Source: Actinomycetota bacterium (GTDB lineage Bacteria; Actinomycetota; Acidimicrobiia; Acidimicrobiales; Ilumatobacteraceae). From it: DNA of 5,030 bases. Shown in pieces: positions 1 through 5,030 of this stretch (position 1 is the first letter of the stretch; the number at the start of each line of letters is the position of its first letter). Under the pieces are notes generated by a model that ran no database searches, was not told where the DNA came from, and was given only the letters and a program-made list of their open reading frames with translations. Where the stretch lies: contig SYDZ01000162.1 of the NCBI GenBank assembly GCA_005801025.1, forward strand, positions 1 through 5,030, written 5' to 3'. The position numbers were made by a program, and so were the translations under genes.

Positions 1-305
1 TCAACAAGCGGATTACGAAAAACCCCTTGGAAGGAGGCGCCCGCCAAAGACAACATGGCCCCGACAATGCCAGCCAGTACAACTCGCGGCATACGGATTT
101 GCCACAAAACCGTACTTTCAAGTTCGCTTGCACCTGAATGCACAGTGATCCATGGAAGATGATCCAACAACTCGCCGGGGACTCTCCACCACACAGGACC
201 CGCTGGGCCAATCATTGCCCCGAACAAGAAGGCGCATCCGACAACGATGCACGCCAATGGCATCCACCACGATCTTGGAAGTTGCGACTCCTTGCTCAGG
301 ATCAT
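1..305 (-). CDS. btuC: FecCD/BtuC-type ABC transporter permease, probably for vitamin B12 (3' end outside window)
   Basis: This is the N-terminal part of a membrane permease of the FecCD family, which forms the channel of ABC importers for cobalamin, haem and iron-siderophores. The 101 complete codons show a hydrophobic first membrane segment at about residues 14-34. A second segment at about 67-101 carries the family signature: 'RMPRVVLAG', then 'GAMLSLAGASFQG', then 'FRNPLV'. The full family length is about 330-350 aa, so roughly the last two thirds lie beyond the left edge. The ATG at 305-303 has an in-frame TGA two codons upstream, and an AAGAGG Shine-Dalgarno at 318-313 overlaps the stop of the preceding gene, so the start is well set. 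It sits 11 nt after the substrate-binding protein gene and should be co-translated with it; the ATPase gene is expected further left. The family call is seen in sequence. The B12 substrate is inferred from the cobalamin riboswitch in front of the operon. Confidence 0.88.
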   Translation of the reverse strand, partial: MILSKESQLPRSWWMPLACIVVGCAFLFGAMIGPAGPVWWRVPGELLDHLPWITVHSGASELESTVLWQIRMPRVVLAGIVGAMLSLAGASFQGVFRNPLV

Positions 306-312
306 GACTCAA

Positions 313-318
313 CCTCTT
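313..318 (-). promoter_or_regulatory. Ribosome binding site of the permease gene
   Basis: On the minus strand AAGAGG overlaps the TAA stop of the upstream binding-protein gene and lies 7 nt before the permease ATG. This arrangement suits translational coupling of the two transporter genes. Confidence 0.6.
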
Positions 319-1249
319 ACGAGATTTTTTTCAGGTATGCGTCGACACCATCTGATACGACCTGCACAAACTCGACCAGGCGCGGACCCCAACGGGACGC
401 TACATCGTCGTCAAGTTCAACAATTCCCCCGCCTTGAACCGCCGAGAGAACTTCCCAACCTGGGCGAGCGGCAACTGAGGCAGCGGTAACTCCTAATTTA
501 GTGTCCGATAGAAAAATCATGTCGGGGTTCTGGCTGACAATGAACTCTGCGGATAACTGCGGATAATCGGTGTCACCCTGCGTGGCATCAGCAATATTTT
601 GCAGGCCGAGAGCCGCATAAATTGAACCAATAAAGGTGTTACTCGTGACCGAATAATTCATGTCATCGAGTTCATGATAAAAAGAAATCGGCTGATCAAG
701 AGCGGGTGCCTGAGCAATAATTGCGTCGATCTCACTCTTCATTGAAGTCGCCAAAGCAATTGCTTCATCACCATGTCCGACCACAGTACCGAGATCCTCA
801 ATCTGCGCGTATGCCTCATCAAGAGTTGTCGGGGCACTGCTGACCCATGACTGAATACCAACCGCCGTGAGTTGTTCGGCAAGTCCAACGAAGTCATCAC
901 CGATCACAACGAGATCGGGCTCATATGCCGTTATCGCCTCAACACTTGGTTCGTAGGCCGCAAGATCGGTGAGAACGCCCGCTGACTCGGCGGGATAATT
1001 AGACATTGAGTCAACGGCAATGACTTGCTCACCGGCACCCACGGCAAACAAAATCTCCGTATGCGTCGCTGATAACGAGATGATCTTTTGCGGAGCCTCA
1101 GAGACGACTTGTGTCGAATCCACTGCAACTGAATCGGTGGTGGTGCTTGAATCACTGCCACATGCGGCGGCGATTGACGAGAACGCCAGCAGGGTTCCGA
1201 CGAGAACGCGTCGCGTTAATTTCTTGGCACTAAATTGTTTCGCTTTCAT
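317..1249 (-). CDS. btuF: ABC transporter substrate-binding lipoprotein, BtuF-like (vitamin B12 uptake)
   Basis: This is a surface lipoprotein that would capture a corrinoid and deliver it to the FecCD-type permease encoded next. With the ATG at 1249 the protein has 310 aa. It has a basic n-region (KAKQFSAKKLTRR), a hydrophobic stretch at 15-26 and a lipobox ending in Cys30 ('IAAACGSDSS'), then a Ser/Thr-rich linker to about residue 50. The BtuF/FecB (COG0614) fold begins with 'KIISLSATHTEILFAVGAG' (55-73), followed by 'YEPDLVVIGDD' (109-119), the 'QNPDMIFLSD' motif (240-249) and the C-terminal 'ARPGWEVLSAV' and 'SRWGPRLVEF' segments (261-294). I chose the ATG at 1249 over an in-frame ATG at 1264 because GGAGG stands 8 nt before it, while the upstream ATG overlaps that Shine-Dalgarno sequence. 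The binding-protein family is clear. B12 rather than iron-siderophore as ligand rests mainly on the upstream cobalamin riboswitch. Confidence 0.9.
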   Translation of the reverse strand: MKAKQFSAKKLTRRVLVGTLLAFSSIAAACGSDSSTTTDSVAVDSTQVVSEAPQKIISLSATHTEILFAVGAGEQVIAVDSMSNYPAESAGVLTDLAAYEPSVEAITAYEPDLVVIGDDFVGLAEQLTAVGIQSWVSSAPTTLDEAYAQIEDLGTVVGHGDEAIALATSMKSEIDAIIAQAPALDQPISFYHELDDMNYSVTSNTFIGSIYAALGLQNIADATQGDTDYPQLSAEFIVSQNPDMIFLSDTKLGVTAASVAARPGWEVLSAVQGGGIVELDDDVASRWGPRLVEFVQVVSDGVDAYLKKIS

Positions 1250-1253
1250 TGAA

Positions 1254-1278
1254 GCTTCCTCCATTGCTTTGAGGAAGC
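1254..1278 (-). promoter_or_regulatory. Shine-Dalgarno-sequestering hairpin (riboswitch expression platform)
   Basis: On the minus-strand RNA, GCUUCCUC (1278-1271) is perfectly complementary to GAGGAAGC (1261-1254), separated by a 9-nt loop. The 3' arm plus the adjacent loop base contains the GGAGG Shine-Dalgarno (1262-1258) of the btuF-like gene, so forming this stem should block ribosome entry. It lies downstream of the cobalamin aptamer, as expected for translational control: the hairpin would form when B12 is bound. There is no strong stem followed by a U-run in the leader, which argues against a transcriptional terminator. The pairing is seen directly; the switching mechanism is inferred. 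Confidence 0.7.
1258..1262 (-). promoter_or_regulatory. Ribosome binding site of the btuF-like gene
   Basis: GGAGG on the minus strand lies 8 nt before the ATG at 1249. It decides the start codon against the in-frame ATG at 1264, and it sits in the 3' arm of the 8-bp hairpin described for 1254-1278. Confidence 0.75.
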
Positions 1279-1312
1279 AAGAGGAGTGCGTGGAAAAGAC
1301 GAGCCGTTCTAC

Positions 1313-1346
1313 GCGATCCGCCCTTGCCTCGAGGGTTGGTCATCGC
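1313..1346 (-). promoter_or_regulatory. Hairpin between the cobalamin aptamer and the SD hairpin
   Basis: In the leader RNA, GCGAU (1346-1342) can pair with AUCGC (1317-1313), and inside this CCCU (1335-1332) can pair with AGGG (1324-1321). It directly follows the aptamer's 3' end. It may be part of the expression platform, for instance the hairpin whose loop docks on the aptamer in some cobalamin riboswitches, or simply a spacer structure. Only the complementarity is seen; the role is a guess. Confidence 0.35.
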
Positions 1347-1350
1347 ACAC

Positions 1351-1486
1351 AGATCAGGCGACCGGACTCGTCGTTATCAACTTTCGTTGAACGAACTACC
1401 GTTGCGGGACAGTGCCGGAATCTCACCGGGCTTCGCTGTTTTCTATGCCATCAGCTATTGCCGACCTCTACAAACTAGCACCTCTT
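1351..1486 (-). ncRNA. Cobalamin (vitamin B12) riboswitch aptamer
   Basis: The minus strand carries the conserved core of the cobalamin riboswitch in the right order. A long P3-type arm is closed by UGCUA (1480-1476) and UGGCA (1450-1446), followed by an A-rich joint and GCGAAG (1436-1431) in place of the usual GGGAA. Next come CCCGGUGAGAUUCCGG (1430-1415), a near-perfect match to the 'ccGGUGaaAaUCCgg' core, and then CUGUCCCGCAACGGUA (1412-1397). A peripheral hairpin follows, with stem CAAC/GUUG and a GAAA tetraloop (1389-1378), flanked by UCGUU/AACGA. The 3' side has GAGUCCGGUCGCCUGAU (1369-1353), corresponding to the 'AGCCAGGAGACCUGCC' box, with CCU (1358-1356) able to close on AGG (1483-1481). 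It lies about 100 nt before the btuF-like start and should turn off B12 uptake when B12 is plentiful. The exact ends are approximate. Confidence 0.9.
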
Positions 1487-1505
1487 CGTCGGGCATCAAA
1501 GTTTT

Positions 1506-2723
1506 TCATGACGAACGAGCCACCAAATCAGCGATCCGGAGAATCCCCTCTTCAAGATCAGTGTCGCCGAGAGCAAAAGAGAACCGCGCAAAACCAGCAG
1601 GTCCAAAAGCTTCACCAGGCACGATCGCCACTTTGACTTCCGACAAAATAATGTCGGCAAGATCCATGCTGTTGTGCGCGGTCTTGCCATTGAGAGTCTT
1701 GCCGAAGAGGCCACTGACATTCGGATAGCAGTAGAAAGCACCTTCAGGTTCAAGACAAGTCACGCCAGGAATATCGTTCAGCATCCGATGCATCGTGCGA
1801 CCACGTCGTTCAAACGCTTCGCGCATCATTGAAACCGCAGACAAGTCTCCGGCAACTGCGGCAAGTGCCGCAGCCTGAGCAATGTTATTGACGTTGGATG
1901 TGGCGTGACTTTGGAAGTTGATGGAGGCCTTCATCACATCGATCGGTCCGATCATCCAGCCCACGCGCCAACCAGTCATTGCATATGTCTTTGCCACACC
2001 ATTGACGATCACACATTGATTCGCCAACTCAGGAACAAGAGTCGGCATACTGGTGAATGTATGTTCTCCGTAGGTGAGGTGTTCATAAATCTCATCAGTG
2101 ATCACCCAGATGCCACGCGACACCGCCCATTCACCAATCGCTTTCACCTCTTCTGGCGGGTAAACCGAACCTGAAGGGTTATCGGGCGAAACGAATAACA
2201 AAACTTTCGTGCGCGCTGTCACAGCTTTTTCAAGTTGCTCAACTGTGACTCGAAATCCAGTTTCTTGCGTCGTATCGATGATGACTGGTACACCACCTGC
2301 CAAGGTCACTGCCTCGGGATAGGTCGTCCAATACGGTGCCGGCACGATCACTTCGTCACCTGGATCACATAGCGCAGCAAAAGCTGTGAAAACTGCGTGC
2401 TTTCCACCATTGGTGACGAGGACCTGACTCGCAGTTGTTTGAAACCCGCTGTCGCGCATGGTTTTGACAGCGATGGCTTCGCGCAGTTCCAGAAGTCCCG
2501 CAGCCGGGGTGTAGCGATGCATCTTGGGGTCCTGACAGGCCCTGACCGCTGCTTCAACTATGTGCTCTGGCGTCGGGAAATCAGGCTCGCCGGCACCAAA
2601 GCCAATGACATTCTCCCCGGCAGCTTTGAGGGCTTTGGCTTTGGCGTCAACTGCCAAAGTTGCCGATTCGGCGATAGCCGCTAAACGAGAAGATGTGCGC
2701 TTGCTTTGGGATAACGAACTCAT
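1506..2723 (-). CDS. aspC: Aspartate aminotransferase, PLP-dependent class I/II
   Basis: This is a cytosolic PLP enzyme of the class I aminotransferase family, most like the Ib subgroup of aspartate (and sometimes prephenate) aminotransferases, which interconvert aspartate and oxaloacetate with 2-oxoglutarate/glutamate. With the ATG at 2723 it has 405 aa, normal for the family. Visible landmarks are the N-terminal '[21 protein letters not shown]', '[12 protein letters not shown]' (41-52), 'YWTTYPE' (131-137), 'SPDNPSG' (179-185, usually S-x-NPTG), 'DEIYE' (210-214, PLP-binding Asp210), Schiff-base lysine Lys245 in '[16 protein letters not shown]', and the carboxylate-binding Arg380 in 'FARFSFA'. 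The start is uncertain: in-frame alternatives are an ATG at 2732 and a TTG at 2762. None has a convincing Shine-Dalgarno, and the TTG would overlap the divergent serC start. I preferred 2723 from the usual family N-terminus. A 2,6-diaminopimelate or other amino-acid specificity cannot be excluded. Confidence 0.92.
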   Translation of the reverse strand: MSSLSQSKRTSSRLAAIAESATLAVDAKAKALKAAGENVIGFGAGEPDFPTPEHIVEAAVRACQDPKMHRYTPAAGLLELREAIAVKTMRDSGFQTTASQVLVTNGGKHAVFTAFAALCDPGDEVIVPAPYWTTYPEAVTLAGGVPVIIDTTQETGFRVTVEQLEKAVTARTKVLLFVSPDNPSGSVYPPEEVKAIGEWAVSRGIWVITDEIYEHLTYGEHTFTSMPTLVPELANQCVIVNGVAKTYAMTGWRVGWMIGPIDVMKASINFQSHATSNVNNIAQAAALAAVAGDLSAVSMMREAFERRGRTMHRMLNDIPGVTCLEPEGAFYCYPNVSGLFGKTLNGKTAHNSMDLADIILSEVKVAIVPGEAFGPAGFARFSFALGDTDLEEGILRIADLVARSS

Positions 2724-2741
2724 GCCTGCCATGCTTACACA
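2724..2741. promoter_or_regulatory. Very short divergent start region between aspC-like gene and serC
   Basis: Only 18 bp separate the chosen aspC start from the serC GTG, or 9 bp if aspC starts at 2732. Neither gene has a recognisable Shine-Dalgarno, so both may be leaderless. For serC, TTGGGA (2706-2711) and CATGCT (2730-2735), 18 bp apart, are a weak match to -35/-10 boxes that would place the transcript start at the GTG. For aspC, TTGATT on the minus strand (about 2769-2764) could serve as -35. These promoter calls are weak; any real promoters must lie inside the opposing coding sequences. Confidence 0.25.
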
Positions 2742-3890
2742 GTGAGCACTCGTGATCCCCAATCAATTCGCATTTCTTCTGACCTTTTACCGCGTGATGG
2801 TCGTTTTGGATGCGGACCTTCAAAGGTTCGCCCAGAACAAATGCTCGCTCTGAATCTGGCAGGACCAAAGTTGATGGGGACCTCCCATCGCCAGGCGCCA
2901 ATCAAGAATCTTGTGGGCTCAATTCGCTTGGGTCTCAGTCAACTTTTCGGTCTGCCAGAGGGCTGGGAAATCCTTCTTGGCAACGGTGGTTCGACAGTCT
3001 TTTGGGATGTTGCCACTTTCGGGCTGATCGAAAACCGCAGCCAACACTTGGTTTTTGGTGAGTTCTCTTCCAAGTTCGCCGAAGCGGCAGCCGCTGCACC
3101 TCATCTAGGCGAGCCATCGGTCATCAAAACCGCTCCTGGTTCACATCCGCAATCGGTCTGCGAAGACGGGATTGACACATACGCTCTGACGCACAACGAA
3201 ACCTCGACCGGCGTGATGATGCCTCTCATGCGACCCGCCGGTAGTGGCGATGCACTCGTCGTCGTTGACGCTACGTCTGCCGCTGGCGGACTGCTGTGGG
3301 ACCCGGCCGAAGTGGATGTGTACTATTTCGCTCCCCAGAAATCATTCGCCTCTGATGGTGGGATTTGGTTTGCCGCATGCTCACCTCGGGCGATTGAGCG
3401 AATCGAGAAAATCTCAGCATCAAAGCGTTGGACACCAGCATCATTAGACCTCAAGATCGCTCTCGATAACAGTCAGGCCAACCAGACCTACAACACCCCG
3501 GCCTTAGCAACGCTGATCATGCTCGAATCCCAAGTCGGTTGGATGATTGAGATTGGTGGTCTGACCGCGTGCAATGCCCGCTCGCAACAATCCTCCTCAA
3601 TCTTGTATTCCTGGGCGCAGACCCGATCATGGGCCACACCCTTCGTCACTGATGCCGACAAGCGTTCGCAAGTTGTGGGCACCATTGACATCGCAGCGAG
3701 GGCTGACGGCGGCGTTGACGCCAACGACATTTGTGCGGCATTGCGTGCAAATGGGGTCGTTGATACCGATAGTTATCGCAAATTGGGTCGCAACCAACTG
3801 CGCGTTGGCATGTTCCCTGCTGTGGATCCCGAGGATGTTCAAGCACTGACAGCGTGCATTGACGTTGTGGTTGAGGCATTGCGCGGGTGA
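2742..3890 (+). CDS. serC: Phosphoserine aminotransferase (actinobacterial type)
   Basis: It catalyses the second step of serine biosynthesis, transamination of 3-phosphohydroxypyruvate with glutamate to O-phosphoserine. It is a cytosolic class V PLP enzyme of 382 aa, close to the usual actinobacterial length. Landmarks are '[13 protein letters not shown]' (21-33), the substrate-binding 'GTSHR' (46-50), '[10 protein letters not shown]' (80-89, PLP phosphate region), '[12 protein letters not shown]' (150-161), Asp176 in '[11 protein letters not shown]', Schiff-base Lys200 in '[14 protein letters not shown]', 'YNTPALATL' (250-258) and the C-terminal '[18 protein letters not shown]' (349-366). 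The start is GTG at 2742; there is no other sensible in-frame start before the conserved N-terminal motif and no Shine-Dalgarno, which suggests leaderless translation. The gene heads a likely two-gene operon with the PAC2-family gene 10 nt downstream and diverges from the aspC-like gene. Confidence 0.95.
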   Translation: MSTRDPQSIRISSDLLPRDGRFGCGPSKVRPEQMLALNLAGPKLMGTSHRQAPIKNLVGSIRLGLSQLFGLPEGWEILLGNGGSTVFWDVATFGLIENRSQHLVFGEFSSKFAEAAAAAPHLGEPSVIKTAPGSHPQSVCEDGIDTYALTHNETSTGVMMPLMRPAGSGDALVVVDATSAAGGLLWDPAEVDVYYFAPQKSFASDGGIWFAACSPRAIERIEKISASKRWTPASLDLKIALDNSQANQTYNTPALATLIMLESQVGWMIEIGGLTACNARSQQSSSILYSWAQTRSWATPFVTDADKRSQVVGTIDIAARADGGVDANDICAALRANGVVDTDSYRKLGRNQLRVGMFPAVDPEDVQALTACIDVVVEALRG

Positions 3891-3900
3891 GACTCTAGGA

Positions 3901-4767
3901 ATGGAAGTCAATGAGGTCTTGAAGTGGGATGGATTGGCTGCTCCACTTCGGCGTCCTGTCATGGTCGTCGCCCTCACCGGATGGTTTGATGCTGCAGGAG
4001 TTGCCACATCTGCACTGGAACATCTCATTGAACATAACGCTCCTGAAATTGCCGCAGTTATTGACGCCGACCCATTTTACGATTTCACACAAATCCGACC
4101 AGAGGTTCGTCTTGACGACAACGACGAACGAGTTATTGACTGGCCATCAAATAATGTCATGGCCTTGCGCTTTCCTGAATTCTCGCGAGACATCGTCGTC
4201 ATCTCTGGAGTTGAACCGCACACTCGCTGGCATACCTTCGTGCGTTGCGTCGTCGCCGCCTACACACGTCTCGGCTGCGAGGCGATTGTTACCGTTGGCG
4301 CTTCTGCAGATGCAATTCCCCACACCCGCACGCCGAGCGTTGTGGGCAGCACGGTTGATCCCCAGTTGGCGCGTTCACTTGGACTCTCACGTCCGTCTTA
4401 TCAAGGTATGACCGGTGTCATTGGGGTCATGCAAACAGAATTTGAACGTGAGGAGCTTCCTGCGATTTCGTTACGCGTTGGCGTGCCGCATTATCTGGGT
4501 AATGCGCAACATCCACAAGCATCGGCGGCACTCTTGCGTCAACTTGAGCACGTCCTAGGCGTGCCGACACGGCACAGTGAACTTGATGAGGACATTGAGC
4601 GTTGGCGTTCACTACATGACGACGCAGTTTCTGAAGATGATCGCGCTTTGAACTACGTCAAAATGCTTGAACTACAGTTTGATCGTCACACCGAAGCAAC
4701 AATGACATCGGGTGATGATTTAGCAGCCGAGTTTGAAAAGTTCCTCGACGAAAATCGCCCCGACTAA
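3901..4767 (+). CDS. PAC2 family protein (proteasome assembly chaperone-like)
   Basis: This 288-aa protein belongs to the PAC2 family (COG1938), named for eukaryotic and archaeal proteasome assembly chaperones and common in actinobacteria, where its precise role is not settled. Typical features are 'PVMVVALTGWFDAAGVATSA' (19-38), 'ADPFYDFTQIRPEVRL' (56-71), 'ISGVEPHTRWHTF' (101-113), 'TVGASADAIPHTR' (131-143), 'YQGMTGVIGV' (167-176) and 'VPHYL' (195-199). The C-terminal 60 residues are charged and probably helical (from 'SELDEDIERWRSL'). There is no signal peptide or membrane segment, so it should be cytosolic. I chose the ATG at 3901, 10 nt after the serC stop. GGGTGAG overlapping that stop, or AGGA immediately before the ATG, may guide initiation; an in-frame TTG at 3859 would extend it into serC and adds no conserved sequence. 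The tight spacing suggests co-transcription with serC. The family call is firm; a role in proteasome biology is only inferred. Confidence 0.9.
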   Translation: MEVNEVLKWDGLAAPLRRPVMVVALTGWFDAAGVATSALEHLIEHNAPEIAAVIDADPFYDFTQIRPEVRLDDNDERVIDWPSNNVMALRFPEFSRDIVVISGVEPHTRWHTFVRCVVAAYTRLGCEAIVTVGASADAIPHTRTPSVVGSTVDPQLARSLGLSRPSYQGMTGVIGVMQTEFEREELPAISLRVGVPHYLGNAQHPQASAALLRQLEHVLGVPTRHSELDEDIERWRSLHDDAVSEDDRALNYVKMLELQFDRHTEATMTSGDDLAAEFEKFLDENRPD

Positions 4768-4785
4768 AGTTTTATGACGACTGCT

Positions 4786-5030
4786 TTATTGAGCAGCAGC
4801 AAAACCTAATTCCAGGTCGGCAATGATGTCCTTGATTGACTCAAGACCCACGCTCAAACGCACGAGCCCAGGATTCACACCTGAAGCAACCTGCTCTTCA
4901 GCGGTCAACTGACTGTGTGTCGTCGTTGACGGCTGAATCACCAAGCTGCGCACATCACCAATGTTGGCAACATGGCTGTGCAACTGCAGGCCAGCAACAA
5001 ATTTTTCGCCAGCTTCACGTCCGCCCTTGA
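4786..5030 (-). CDS. metY: O-acetylhomoserine sulfhydrylase, C-terminal end (5' part outside window)
   Basis: These are the last 81 complete residues of a Cys/Met-metabolism PLP enzyme, reading 'KGGREAGEKFVAGLQLHSHV', then 'ANIGDVRSLVIQP', 'TTTHSQL' and 'PGLVRLSVGLESIKDIIADL', with a TAA stop at 4788-4786. The 'NIGDVRSLVI-P-TTHSQL' block and the following 'G-VRLSVG-E-I-DII-DL' tail are characteristic of the family; the Arg in 'VRLSVG' normally binds the substrate carboxylate. The 'A-E-Q-ASGV-PGLVRLSVGLE' form fits O-acetylhomoserine (thiol)-lyase, which makes homocysteine from O-acetylhomoserine and sulfide, better than cystathionine gamma-synthase. The catalytic lysine lies beyond the right edge. 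The gene converges on the PAC2-family gene with an 18-bp gap. Substrate assignment within the family is probable rather than certain from this fragment. Confidence 0.85.
   Translation of the reverse strand, partial: KGGREAGEKFVAGLQLHSHVANIGDVRSLVIQPSTTTHSQLTAEEQVASGVNPGLVRLSVGLESIKDIIADLELGFAAAQ

Noticed and set aside
118..312. Minus-strand open frame starting near the permease start
   Set aside because: It is an out-of-frame reading of the permease; the neighbouring frame gives the clear FecCD sequence.
1020..1478. Plus-strand open frame of 152 codons across the btuF 5' end and the leader
   Set aside because: It is antisense to the lipoprotein signal region and to the riboswitch, whose conserved elements account for the sequence; the translation has no recognisable domain.
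1490..1560. TTGAAG near 1556-1551 on the minus strand as a -35 box for the btu operon
   Set aside because: No acceptable -10 hexamer lies 16-18 bp downstream; the match is no better than chance.
2724..2762. TTG at 2762 as the aspC start
   Set aside because: It adds 13 residues not typical of the family and overlaps the start of the divergent serC gene.
3859..3900. TTG at 3859 as the PAC2-family start
   Set aside because: It overlaps the serC 3' end by 32 nt and adds 14 residues without family similarity; the ATG at 3901 precedes the conserved N-terminus.
3627..4028. Minus-strand open frame of 133 codons spanning the serC/PAC2 junction
   Set aside because: It is antisense to two well-supported conserved genes, and its Cys/His/Arg-rich translation looks like a frame shadow.
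4781..4796. Small hairpin CTGCT/AGCAG with a 6-nt loop at the convergent PAC2/metY junction, as a possible two-way terminator
   Set aside because: The stem is only 5 bp, overlaps the metY stop, and no U-run follows on either strand.

Overview
The window looks like chromosomal DNA from an actinobacterium, with a base composition close to half G+C. Three signs point this way: the phosphoserine aminotransferase has the actinobacterial type of N-terminus and active-site segments, it is followed by a PAC2-family (proteasome-assembly-chaperone-like) gene, and the substrate-binding lipoprotein has a typical actinobacterial 'AACGSDSS' start. The exact lineage cannot be told from sequence alone; a freshwater or marine lineage of moderate GC is a guess.

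Layout, left to right. Positions 1-1249 (minus strand) hold the start of a vitamin B12-type ABC importer operon: a substrate-binding lipoprotein (btuF-like) followed 11 nt later by a FecCD/BtuC-type permease that runs off the left edge. The leader of this operon (about 1250-1486) contains a cobalamin riboswitch aptamer, then a middle hairpin, then a perfect 8-bp hairpin that buries the btuF Shine-Dalgarno sequence. This leader is the most informative element here because it identifies the transporter's likely ligand. Positions 1506-2723 (minus) encode a class I aspartate-type aminotransferase. Its stop codon lies only about 20 nt before the riboswitch.

At 2724-2741 the strands diverge. On the plus strand, serC (phosphoserine aminotransferase, GTG start, 2742-3890) is followed 10 nt later by a PAC2-family gene (3901-4767). 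After an 18-bp convergent gap, the C-terminal end of an O-acetylhomoserine sulfhydrylase (metY-like) enters from the right edge on the minus strand (4786-5030).

How the genes fit together: three of the six genes are PLP enzymes of amino-acid metabolism (transamination of aspartate, serine synthesis, homocysteine synthesis), and a fourth and fifth form a B12 uptake system. B12 and homocysteine meet at methionine synthase, which is not in the window. Apart from the riboswitch leader and the very tight divergent aspC/serC start region, this is ordinary housekeeping sequence. I found no mobile element, CRISPR array, tRNA, rRNA or clear candidate for an undescribed system.
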